Assembly (NCBI RefSeq): GCF_000524195.1
Contig: NW_020170387.1
Span: 719,980 to 783,979 of the forward strand
Direction: 5' to 3'
Length of the DNA stretch: 64,000 nt
Source of the DNA: Echinococcus granulosus
Taxonomy: Eukaryota > Platyhelminthes > Cestoda > Cyclophyllidea > Taeniidae
Position 1 is the stretch's first letter, and every line of letters starts with the position of its first letter. The notes under the pieces are model-generated. The model was not told the origin of the DNA and did not search any database. It saw nothing but the letters and a program-made list of their open reading frames with translations. This document shows, piece by piece, positions 45,738-56,902 of this stretch. The position numbers were made by a program, and so were the translations under genes.

Positions 45738-45855
45738 CTGCACGTGCGTGGGGCGGTGAGCTCTATTAAACCTAGAAATGCTTGTAAGCTGATTGGACGT
45801 CGTCAACGCATCAGCGTCCACCAGTAAAAATTGGACGACACAGGAGCCAATGAGG
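45738..45855 (-). promoter_or_regulatory. Probable ARHGAP19 promoter: CCAAT cluster, E-box, GC box
   Basis: Upstream of the ATG lie CACGTG (45741-45746), GGGGCGG (45750-45756), ATTGG (45792-45796 and 45830-45834; CCAAT on the gene strand) and CCAAT (45847-45851, inverted for this gene). The spacing is compact and the block is CpG-richer than its surroundings. This is the kind of layout seen at NF-Y-dependent, often cell-cycle-linked promoters. Function is inferred. Confidence 0.5.
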
Positions 45856-46488
45856 GAGGGACTGTCATCCTAGTACAGTATTAAAATCCTCTTCACCTTT
45901 GGCGTAACAAGTTGATGAATTTCCTAGGTGTTTAGTGGTTGGTGATTTGTTCCACTCATAATCTGACAAAAACTCGGGGGAGTAATTTGTTTTTGGGACT
46001 GGATAGACTAAAGATCACCAATTAACCTGAAGGATTTAGGAAATTATCTACTTGGATTGTTATTACGCCAATAAACACTACTTTAAGTGCCGTAGGGTAG
46101 TTTTGTAAATAGACTGGAAAATTCCAATCCATTTGATATTATTTTGACCCAAACAGTTGATTAATTTTGTTAATCACTTGTACCAAACGTAGGCCTTCTT
46201 AGCAAGTATTGGATCCGAACTAGAAATGCGCTGATGGTGAAACTGAAATACTTTGAGCTTCTGTGAATGCTGGAATTGGACCGAAAAATCTTAAGCAAAA
46301 GCGTCGTTCTAATATCCACTTTTGACCTGCAAAAAGGTATGACATTTTCTATTATCCACCAAAGCAAATTATCGCTATCTCAGACTCGTGAGGCGAATCT
46401 ACTCTCTTAAAAACGCCTGTAAGTGGACTTGCGCCGCCGCATCAGTCCGCCTCCACGCGCACACAACATGAATTATCGATTTTTGCAT

Positions 46489-46687
46489 CTACCCAGGGGG
46501 CCCGCCAACCCACTTAAGCGCGTTGCTATACCCGCAACGTCTATCCGACGTGTTTTGGCTTGTCTGTGGAAAGCTGACAAAAAATTTGCACCTGTGTTCC
46601 CATTGCAGACGCCGCCGCTCCTCAATCCGTGATACCTGCTCATCGGTTGGCCAAGCGCCCTCATGCATTTCCAAAAGCTGGGACCAC
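46489..46687 (-). CDS. Candidate exon, charged, unknown
   Basis: Minus-strand open frame, GC-rich, encoding WSQLLEMHEGAWPTDEQVSR then IEERRRLQWEH. An acceptor-like CTATTAG lies at 46688. Either a donor CACAG|GTGCAA ends the exon at 46592, or the frame runs to TAG at 46489. It lies upstream of ARHGAP19 on the same strand but does not fit its first exon phase. No family recognised. Confidence 0.28.
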
Positions 46688-48159
46688 CTAATAGCCTGAA
46701 TGCCCTGCGAACTGCTCATTTTCGCGACGCCAGTATTACCGGGAGCGGAAGTTGTGATCACCCCGAAGTAACAAATTAGCGTAAAGTATTAGTGTCTCAC
46801 TCTGTAAGAAACGCGGTTGCCAAATTCATAAATGCCATTTCTTCATGTGGGGATGTCAGGTGGCCAAGAATCGAAAATTAGTAGAGAGCTCTTCAAATGC
46901 GACATTATTTTGCCAAATCCTGATGTACCACGCCAAGTTAGGCTAAGGATTACCATAGTCTTGGAGCTCTGTCTACCATTTGGTTTGTCCGCAAAAATAC
47001 GTTATTGAATTGACTACAAATTCATTTAAAACCGCACAAGTGCTGTAACTGCAACTTTGTCTTCATGCATAATTTTTCAATTTTGTCTTATTATTTAGTC
47101 CACAAAAATTATCACTAAAGAAAGAAGACTGTACTGCGACCATGGGTTCAAGTGGCTCTATCAACTGATGCACTGAAATAGTCTACTTTACAGGTAGACC
47201 TAACATCGAAACCAAATTGGTGGACTTGACTCACGAATGCTTGATAGATAGCACGAAATTTAAGGGTATGCCAGCCATTAGAGACAGATTGGCGAATTAA
47301 CATATGGTTTAACTAAAACGGAACTATTCCATGCGTGGGAAGAAAGTCTGAAATGTTCCACTTTTACTAAAAGCAATTAGAAAATCCGAGTAGAAGGATG
47401 AGGGCTCAGAGAATGTAAAATCACTCAGCTAAGAGGTATTTTAACCTGCAGGTCAGCTTCCCTTTTATATGCACAGATTTGAAATGATTCATAGTCCATA
47501 ATTAGATTCGCAGCTGCTAATCGACTCATAAGGATAACCATTTGAGAACGTGATTTAGTTGTGATCTCGGAACACTATTGAGGAAGGGAATTAATTACCT
47601 CCTAACTTGTCTATAGGTCATACAAATCACGCATCAGACACGTCAGTGCGATATCACACACGTGAGTCATCGTTCAAACGCCATTTGTTTTTAAAACGAA
47701 AGGGGCACTGAATGTGACAGTCCTCACCATAAAATGAACGAGGGACACAGCATATAAACAAACCGAAAGCAAGTAATGGAGGTGAGCCCTCAATAAGGTG
47801 GGCTATTAGTATTTTTTACATATTTTGCATTTTCTTAACATTTAAACATGGCATTTTATTTTACGGACATGATGGCTAATGCTAAATGTTAATTAGGATA
47901 AGTTAACTCTTAAAATGTGGGATTTATCCGGTGATTAAGAAGTAAGAGAATCTACCTGCTAACTCCCGTTAGATCACACAAGTTGTCATTGCTAGAGAAG
48001 ATAGAAGAGCAGGTTTTCTGCGACTACTTTTATAGGACATGCTAATCTTGTAGATATTAACTTAAGTACACCAAATAGACAACTTGGAACACCCAACTCC
48101 AGTGTGCGTTAACGCATCAAGTGGAAGAACTATGACAAGGGTTCACCCGATTGCCCAAA

Positions 48160-48388
48160 TCACATTAGCACATCATGCATTTGCTCTCTTGCAAGAAACA
48201 ACAATCTAATCGCAAGAGGAGCCTGGAGAGCAGTTGATCGCGTCTCCAGCGCAGTAACTGCTTCAGCGAATACCGGCACAAACTGAATTTCACCGCCTCG
48301 TCGGTCAAGGTTATGTGGTCGAGGAGATAACGAATTATTTATATTTTGCGGCAGCTGGGTCAATGCGACTGCCCGACAACGTCCGTGC
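48160..48388 (-). CDS. Candidate exon, unknown
   Basis: Open minus-strand frame with codon composition unlike the surrounding AT-rich DNA. It encodes a polar segment, then IQFVPVFAEAVTALETRSTA and a hydrophobic/charged helix ending in a stop at 48160. Acceptor-like AG steps exist at several places (for example 48389), but none is strong. Possibly a terminal exon. Unassigned. Confidence 0.25.
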
Positions 48389-49781
48389 CTCAGTCATCAT
48401 CATCAAGACTCGCAACCGGTCACTGAGGTGTCTGTACCCCGATGGGCATTTAACTCATCGCCAATGCTAACCCCGTCACTTTCAAGCTACCTATGCCATG
48501 GACGCGTCATACATTTAGTGGCACTCACATTTGTCGGAGCATTTACTGCCTTGCTTTCTGGCCACGTGAGTAACATTGCCAATGCAATACACTTGCGCTT
48601 GATTAATGCTAACGTAATGGGCACAAGATGAGTAAATTGTCCACGACATTCGTGAAGAGACTTTGACTAGGATAATCAAAATGCCACCACATTAGTTTCA
48701 ATGTGATCAGCCCATCAGGTTGTCACCTTAACTGACTCAACACGTCTGAGATGGTTCCACAACGGCAGAGATATTCACACAAACTGTATTCATAGTCACG
48801 TTTCTAGGTGCCCCAGTACTGCCAACCGTCAACTTATTGCGCGCAGGCTGATGGAATTGGGTAATAAACGGGAAGATCTCTCACCTCACCTAATATTCAG
48901 CAGAGATAGAAATTCATTCCTTATAACACCATTTGCAAATGCACTGTATGGTTTTTAATTAAGCTATGAAGGTCAAATAAAGATAAACTTGTTATGACCC
49001 CTGAACCATTCTTGACGCATGACTGACAATAAGCACCACTTTGGTCATCAAAAGCATCGATTACAAATCATTTGAATAAATTAAACTCACTTCCTTGATC
49101 CAATCTGATCAATTAGGCAGCAATAAACGAATGAATAAGTAGAATAAGTCTGATATTTACAATCAACTAGAGTAAAATTTCTTGAACGAGCATGTTATCC
49201 TCAATACTAACAGAACTGGTTTAACCAAAAATATGAATGAATGAATGACAAGGAAAAATACCAGCTTTGAACGACGGTGACTCCAGGAACGAAGTTGATA
49301 CCACGCCATAAAACCAAGATATTTCGATGATATGGGCGCCTGGTGTCGTTGAGATAGAAGTCGGACTAGGACATTATTTATGTTTATTCTCAGTCACCTA
49401 AATTAATATCACCTTTTCTACATGTTTTACCCTCGGTTTAGGAAATGCTGATAACATAAAGCACATAGGTGCTACTTCCCATTATTTAGGTCTTGTTCAG
49501 TGAAATGCACTAGAATAGTAAATAATAGAGGCTAATCCGGAATGCCTTCCAATATCTGGGCCCAATCTATCTTCCAACAGCAGTTGAACTTGATATCAAT
49601 CAAACCAGTCGTTTTTTTAAAGCGATTATTTTATGGTCTGGGGTAATGATAAGTCTGGGTGGAGAAAGGAACGAGGGATAGGTAGGCGACAAGTCACTAA
49701 ATGAAGGGGTGGAAGTAAAGGGGTCAAGGCACCAACGTCTAGGGTGTTACGCGTGTGACAATTTTGAGCGTCTATTCTTAC

Positions 49782-49890
49782 CACACATCAGCATTAGCAT
49801 CGCCATCAGTCATGCGTCGTGAGTCCTCGATAGAGAGGAACATGTCGGTTGTCCAGTCACTGCTTTCCATCATGTAGCTGTGCATCAAAT
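49782..49890 (-). CDS. Candidate internal exon, acidic, unknown
   Basis: Encodes LMHSYMMESSDWTTDMFLSI followed by an acidic tail. It starts after CTTCGTCAG and ends at a good donor TGTG|GTAAGA in phase 2. The phase fits the one-base lead proposed at 46687 or 48388. No family recognised. Confidence 0.33.
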
Positions 49891-50038
49891 CTGACGAAGA
49901 TATGCTCTCTTTTATACAATACTCATAAAAAAATGATTGTAGCGAACCCAACAATGGATACTGGTGCCTGCAACCAGTAGAGTGCCCTTTTATTGTTTCA
50001 ATGTACAATACGGAGGATTTACGAAGGTGTCCATTCAA

Positions 50039-53000
50039 TGTAGACCTTGATTTTTTGGGTAACGTGTGACTGCCTGACGTGATTTATAGATGCGGTCTAC
50101 TGATGAGCATCGCATAAGACGATTGAACGAAGTTGCTTCTCAGCAGGTCAACAACCAGCACTTTTCAAGCGGACCGAATTTCTTTATTTATTGCATTTTT
50201 ATCCCAGACCCGATCAAACGGATGATGTGTGATGGCGACAACTCACTGTCAAATATTGTCATTTAGAATAGAATCAGAAATTTCGCTGACATTAAACAAC
50301 TAACCTGAATACTTATATTAGAAAAATAGAATGAGAGCAACTAGAGGCAAAGTTCTGATCCCATGCCTTCTCCAACTCTTCCAAGCACTCACAACACCGA
50401 CTAATTTGAAATTATTCATGACGCATCAATTTTGTTGCTGCAGTTACTAATGGCCACGGCTGAAAGTGTGCCAGGCTAACCAAGCTTCACCCTAGGTATG
50501 GAAAACCCTTTGAAGTTAAAAACCATTTATTTGCTTACAAGGTGTGTTATGTCTTCTTACAAGATATAAACACATCTTCCCTATTTCATTTGCTTATTAA
50601 CCGATGCATTCTCGGTCAGCCTGCAACGATAGCATGGATTTGATTCATTCAAAAATGGGATACACTTTGCAAGAGTGAAAGAAAGGGTAGATGGTTCTTT
50701 GCGGTTAATCTTAGTATCGTTCTTGGTAAATGCGAAGGCATCTCATATTTGCCGTTGGTTCGCACAGTCCAAATGATCACCTTAAATTGTGGGTACGAAC
50801 GAGTTTATGCTTCCAATTGAATGTTTCCCACTTATTTGTTAATGATTAGTTTGTTCAACACAGTAAACATCCCTCCTCCATTTTTAATGGTACCTTGAGG
50901 GATTGAGCTACTTTGACTCATAGTTACGCGCTTATAGGGGCAAGAGTTACCATTCTCTCCATTTTTTTTGCCGAATTACAGGTGTATTAAATGTGGATAA
51001 CTTAACAACCTGTTTAGCATCGTAACTTTTGATAAAGGGAATACTAACAACTGAGTTCAGCGTTAAAAGAAGAAGGCATTACGCTTTCGTAAAGTTAGAA
51101 TCTGGAAAAATTCTTTCATGAGATAACCTTTTACTGGGCCAACTACGCAAACGGAAACATGTATTTGGTTATGACATGTACAAATGGAGTTCATAAATGT
51201 ACAATAATTACAAAGGATTTGTCTGACGGATTTCTAATTTGATCTTGCATTGTTTATAATAGAAAAACCACTACCTGTAGAAGCACCAAGCCTGGTTTTC
51301 GTTTGTCATGAATATACATCCTAATAAATATGCTCAATATCGCGTTGTTAAAAGGCAATTTTGCAAGACTTAAAAAGGAGCATCTTTCCAAATAAGCGAA
51401 AATGTTATTTCTCCTCGATGCTCCCCTTCGCCTCAAGCGCACTTTCTTCGAAAACCATGTCACCAATATGCAGCCACCTTCACTGTATTGTAATCGCATC
51501 TTAGGTATGAAGAATTCTGGAGGGGTCTGGTGTTGAACTCACTCGAGTAAACACGAAAAAAAGAAAGCACTTTATCCCCACCATGTTCTCTCAGCTATTT
51601 CTATTTGTATTTTCCCTCCCCCCCTCCGTATCTCATCGTTTATTCATACTTGCCCGACAAACTGTTATGAAGTCAAAGTCGGTCACGTAAGTTGTGTGTC
51701 TACAAGCAACTACAGTATCCAATTCATTCCTTCTTCGCTTCACATCAATAGGTTTGTTCGAATTACGGACTAGTTGGTCGGCTGATTGGCTACAAAAGCT
51801 ACCTTGTTTTAGATATTTTGATGAAAATTCCTACCCCAAAGCGTTAGCTCAGCTTGTTCCTCCAGTAATTTTCGCCTCTTTTCGAGTTTAGTATGATTTT
51901 TACACGAATAATTACAAATTCCTTTCACGTAGCTCGGCTAGATAGTGTGGATACACTCACACCCAACCAAAGTAACATTAAATACAAAGTGGTATGAACG
52001 AAAAAAACGGGACGGACAAGCAGTATGTGGATAAATTGTATCGGACGCAGCACATTGCCTCGCCATATTTGGGTTGACTGCCACCGGAGCATAAGTTTTT
52101 TGAGGATCTCTTTTCCGTCACCCGCACCCTCTTTCTCTCTCTAGGTTTCATTAAGGCTATTTGAAAACAGAACAATATGAAGTCGATTTTGCGTGTTAGA
52201 GCTGTCGAATATTTAAGAAAAGACCTAAACTGCTTACTAAAATTCGTCAACGTCCCTCGGATGACCCTTAATTCAAAATATCTAGAGCTTCTAAATTTTT
52301 CTTTTAACAACAAGAATATTATTTTAGAAATAATGGACTATAAGTTATACTTAACCAATTAGCTTTTACACTATTTAGTAAAAGCTGGGTTAAAGTCGAG
52401 CTTCTAACCACAAACGTTTAAAGTGGACATTTTCACGTAAGGAGGTCCATTCAACACAGTATAATTATCGCACCTGTAATCGGGGGTGGACAGGTCGATG
52501 AGGTCTTCACTGCTACATCTCCTATCTTGTTTAGTCTTACCGTGTTCAGTTATTCACGACGGGTGTGACTTTAACGTTCCAACTTACGAGTGAGTGTGTT
52601 GTGGATTCGGTGTATTTAATTCATTGCAGTACAGCATTGGCTACAATGACCTTAAATTGCCACAGCATCCAGCTTATTAAAGCCACCACCAACAGCAGTC
52701 ACAGGACAGAATCTGCTTTTGCAAGATCACTATCCAGGTGTGTGACAGTGTCTGCATCATGTACTTCGATGGGCAATGTGGTGGGTCTGCTTCTAGGTGC
52801 TTGTCATCTTCAGCATTGTGTGGATAAAATAGCAACAACAGCTTCACAACTCCTCTGAATGTATTAAGCCGTAGCAGTAAGGATGAACAAACTTCTCGGA
52901 ACTGACCTTTACTAAATCAGTCATTTACGCAATATAATTGCTTAATAATAAGACAAACTAATGCATATTGGACCAAGAAATGTATTCTCGCTTATTCATA

Positions 53001-54736
53001 TAATCCATAATTCTGACAGTATATGGGCATGTGTGAAGCACAGCACAAACTTGCCATCTTACGAGAAGTTTGATTGGGGTCGAGCATGGCAAAGCCTTGT
53101 TTCATTTTTCCTTTACATACAACAAAGTCAATTATATTGGCTGTTTGGCCAGATAACCCGCAAGCTACGATGCTTTTCCTCTCCTCCGTTCAAGTATACC
53201 TTAATCTTCACTTGCGTCCTACCATCACCATCTTATAAGGGGGAAAACTCAGCCACCCTCCACTAACCCAAGCATTACTGCCATCATATTACATGCGACA
53301 GTATGAAATGTAACCGGCTAGAAAGTATGCATCATTTTTTTTAATTTTCAAGCAATAATTGAAAACCGTTATTGTAATATTTTGTAGAGAACTCGTATCC
53401 ACTTCACTTGCGAATTTTATAATATTTCGATCATTCAATCTACACAATGGTAGCATAAAGATCCGACTATTCCACCAATGATTAAGAACTTCTGACCATT
53501 CAATAGTACTTCAAGTTAATTGAGTGTTTTAGTACGTCAACGCTCTATTTTCATGAAAATGTTCATCATTCACTTTCACTTCATTTTTTTGTCGTGGGTT
53601 ATCGATTGCGTGATTGGAGTTGTTGAATGTGGCATTTGGCGACGGACATCCTGTGAATATTGCATTTACCAAAAGTCTAACAAATCCACCTCTTGGATTG
53701 GACACACATCTGTAAACAGAAAACTGCAGTTAGCACGATCTATCAGTTGGTTGATATTGCTCCGCGACCCACTTTTAGGTGTTCTCGAACAACCAAAATA
53801 TTTTAATTATGCGCAACAATTTCCAAATCCTTATTTGAAACTAACAAATATTTACGCTAATTCATTTCTCATCTGCATGAAGGGTAGGACTAATTCAAGT
53901 CCCCTTAAGTACGGAGTCTTCCATACATGTTGACGAATTATGCGCACTGGGGAAAGGCGAGTTGACAAGCTAGACACCGTCTTTGATGTGTGGGGAGGTT
54001 TCTGTTACCGGGGTGGCCTAATCCCCACCAGTTATTTATGTGGGCGCTTGTCCACCCCCTTTTATGTGCCCTATGTGACCACAGTGTAAGCATACCCACC
54101 TGATCCCACGGTCTTCAAACATGAGCTCTAACATAGATGCAGACAGAATATTTGCAAGAGGGGATGAAATGACGTAGATAAACAGTGAGGTTGGCCATCG
54201 TCTGCCGAACCGGTGGGTTCTTACCACCTAGACGCCCTAATTCCTACTACCTAGTTATCCCGGGGGCTTTATCTCACTTTTGTCTTACCATGTGCAGCTA
54301 CGACCTTTAACCTTCATCAATACACTAGATGTGCACTTGTCAAAGTATTTGGGTAAACGCCTAGTAGCGACAGCTTGGCACCTAGGCTGCTCTTAATACT
54401 ACATCGTCCAGATACAAAAGAAGGAAAGCATGTTCAGATTTAGTGTAAACAGTGCCATGGTGATGACCTCAGTAGAACCAATTTCACCATCTTAAAATGC
54501 GCAAAAAAATGAACATAAAATTGGTTTGGGTTAGAAGCATTAAATACTAATCCGAATGCACACTTACTATCGTTAGTTACGAAAATGAAGGAAAAACGTT
54601 TTTCTTTTGAAAATATTCAGAAGTAAATTTATAAGTGCCTTTCATTTTCAGCTAGTTATTTTTTAACAATCTATTTTCCACTCCTGATTAAAATCTACCA
54701 TAAGCTTGCCTTTGGCTGGGACCTCTGAAATTACAG
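50039..54736. other. Mostly non-coding; weak plus-strand exon possibilities
   Basis: Segments 52630-52737 (TTGCAG| ... CAG|GTGTGT) and about 53740-53886 (... AAGG|GTAGGA) are open between plausible splice sites, but neither is convincing alone. Confidence 0.35.
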
Positions 54737-54784
54737 TAAACTGCATCATATTTAGCGTCCAAGTTTACGCAGAGCTACGAGACG
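54737..54784 (+). CDS. Candidate small internal exon, unknown
   Basis: 48 bp after ACCTCTGAAATTACAG, ending GACG|GTGAGC in phase 1. Encodes NCIIFSVQVYAELRD. Its phase fits the acceptor at 56603. A small exon like this is weak evidence by itself. Confidence 0.25.
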
Positions 54785-55859
54785 GTGAGCAGCATCACGG
54801 GTGGTTTCCATCGCCTCGCCCCCGTCATCGTCGTGGGATCATGCACCGACTGCCCGAGGTACATAAGAGGGTGGCGATGTTGATTATGTATGGTTACTTG
54901 AGACATCCCTGCTTGACTTTCTTGAAATGCCAGACTTGAAGCCTCCTCATGCGTCTCTTTCTCCCTGAGGAGATTATGCGTATTTATAATCCATTACAGA
55001 ATTCTAGATTATAGGAAACTGTCTTCTGTAAACTCTATGGTTAATGTTTTCAGTACAGTGTCAAAATGTGTAGACGCAGCATAAGTAATCCTCTGGCTTA
55101 CCAATCTCAAAGATGTCAGGCAGCTATAATACCTAATAATCTCCATTTGTATGTCAGGGCTTCGACCCTTCCGTTCTTAATCGAACTCTGCTTGAACATT
55201 TAGTGTCATTTTGCCTATGGTGTCTGAATTGTAAACCAAATCATTACTTATATCTGAACCGTAAAAGGGTTTGCAAGTGACCATCGCTTTATTCTGATGT
55301 CGTTTTAGAAATAATGACATAAGCAGCACGAACAGAGCTTCATTTCTCTGCAGCAAAAGCTGATTTAAGGCGAATGAGAAATCTTGAGCAATATTTTGCA
55401 ATTCAATATTTGGGTAGTATTTTAACATACACCGATTAATTTATTTCTAGAAATGATGTCATTCATTGTTCTTGATCTGGGCAAGCCCATAGGATTGATT
55501 TTGATGATCAATCGTCCTGTTTGGTCCAACAAAATTATACCGCATCCCTATAGAATAATTTACTCAGAATTCTGTATGTGATTGACTTAAAGATCATTAG
55601 TTATTTTTAAATTATAAGCCGGTTTAACAGAGTGGGCATCTTACGTTAAATGTGTCAATAAATTCCCTCCAGTTCTTGGTATGTTAGAAATAATATAAAC
55701 TTTGGCGCGCCTCTCCGTTTTACTAAGGCGAATACTACTGCACCAGATTCATGCAAAAGTCTGTGATTTTGTGATTGTGTTGGATACGCAAAATTTAGTG
55801 TTAGGCCTTTTCAAAGGGCGTGTATTGACAGTAACTGCAATAGTCCTTTCAATACTTAC

Positions 55860-56041
55860 ATGATCGGGCTCCTGTAAGCAAGCTTGCAATACTGGAACTG
55901 CACATTTACAATGGCGAGTACGAAGTCTGCAAATTTGCGGATTAGTGTCCTTTGAAGTGCGAAACTTATAAGGTGCATGGAATATACGTGCTCTAAGTTA
56001 CGTCTTTCCAAAAGGCTGCGATATACATCGGGAATTACCAA
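55860..56041 (-). CDS. Candidate internal exon, helical, unknown
   Basis: Minus-strand frame open for 60 codons and ending at a perfect donor ATCAT|GTAAGT in phase 2. The product (for example VYRSLLERRNLEHVYSMHLI) has alternating charged and hydrophobic residues typical of a helical repeat protein. The acceptor GTGAG at 56042 is only moderate. Could be a 5' exon of the same minus-strand gene as 49782-49890. Unassigned. Confidence 0.33.
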
Positions 56042-56602
56042 CTCACGTTCCGAATAACCATAAAATACTTAGTCACCGCCATATTTAACCATCTTCTCGG
56101 TTGAAATTGTCGCTGCTTTGCAGTGAAATGCTACATAGTGGGATCAAATTAACGGAAATTGACAATTTCTTACCTATGTACTTCAACCACAATATCCTAA
56201 AATCCATTTGAAGGAATCGTTTTTATCTTAACAAAGCAGGTAAGTGTGTTTGCCCAGAAACGCTTGTAGCTGTTCGTAGTATAAAGTTAACAAACCATAT
56301 TCAGATTCCACCCAAAATAATCAGTCTTACACTTATCCATAACAGGAGGAGTTAATTATCCACCAATCACAATACCAAATCATTTGAAGTTGATTTCTAG
56401 CACAAAATTGCAGTATTAATTGCAGCATTGAGCAAGGGTAGTTACATTGGTTTGGTAAGATGTCAGTTCCTATAGACGAGCTGCTCTTCCCTTAGGTCCA
56501 TTGACGGATCTTTAATAGGAAGGATCAGTACATTAACATATTCTGCCTTAAATGAACTTAATCAGTATTCCGGCTTACCTATCACTTACCCGTCTTCATT
56601 AG

Positions 56603-56799
56603 CATTCCGAAACGTGCCTTATCGCCTTCAAGTATCATCCGACCTCAAGTTCACTGCCCCCTTCCTTATCGACCCCTCAACCGTTCTAGTGGCGACAACA
56701 GTCCATCTCCAAAATTTTACCATGTCCAGTCTGAATATGGAGAGCTCGGAGGACGGTTTGCTCCGACGTGCTCGCCTTCATGTACACAGCGAGGTCTAG
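56603..56799 (+). CDS. Candidate terminal exon with downstream AATAAA, unknown protein
   Basis: The acceptor CCCGTCTTCATTAG is followed by an open frame encoding FRNVPYRLQVSSDLKFTAPF and about 45 more residues to TAG at 56799, with C/G-rich codon positions unlike flanking DNA. AATAAA at 56897-56902 lies 98 bp after the stop. An alternative acceptor at 56495 would lengthen it. No family recognised. The beta-rich look of the sequence suggests a folded domain, but that is a guess. Confidence 0.4.
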
Positions 56800-56896
56800 T
56801 GAAGGTCCAATTACTGAATGAGGGTATTAATAGGAAGTATATAACCACTGTGTTCCACCTAAGTTACCTACCCTGTCAATTCAATCTTTGTCACAA

Positions 56897-56902
56897 AATA
56901 AA
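56897..56902 (+). terminator. Poly(A) signal after the candidate terminal exon
   Basis: Canonical AATAAA, 98 bp past the TAG at 56799. Confidence 0.35.

Noticed and set aside
49230..49246. GAAT tetranucleotide repeat
   Set aside because: Only about three units; not a meaningful satellite.
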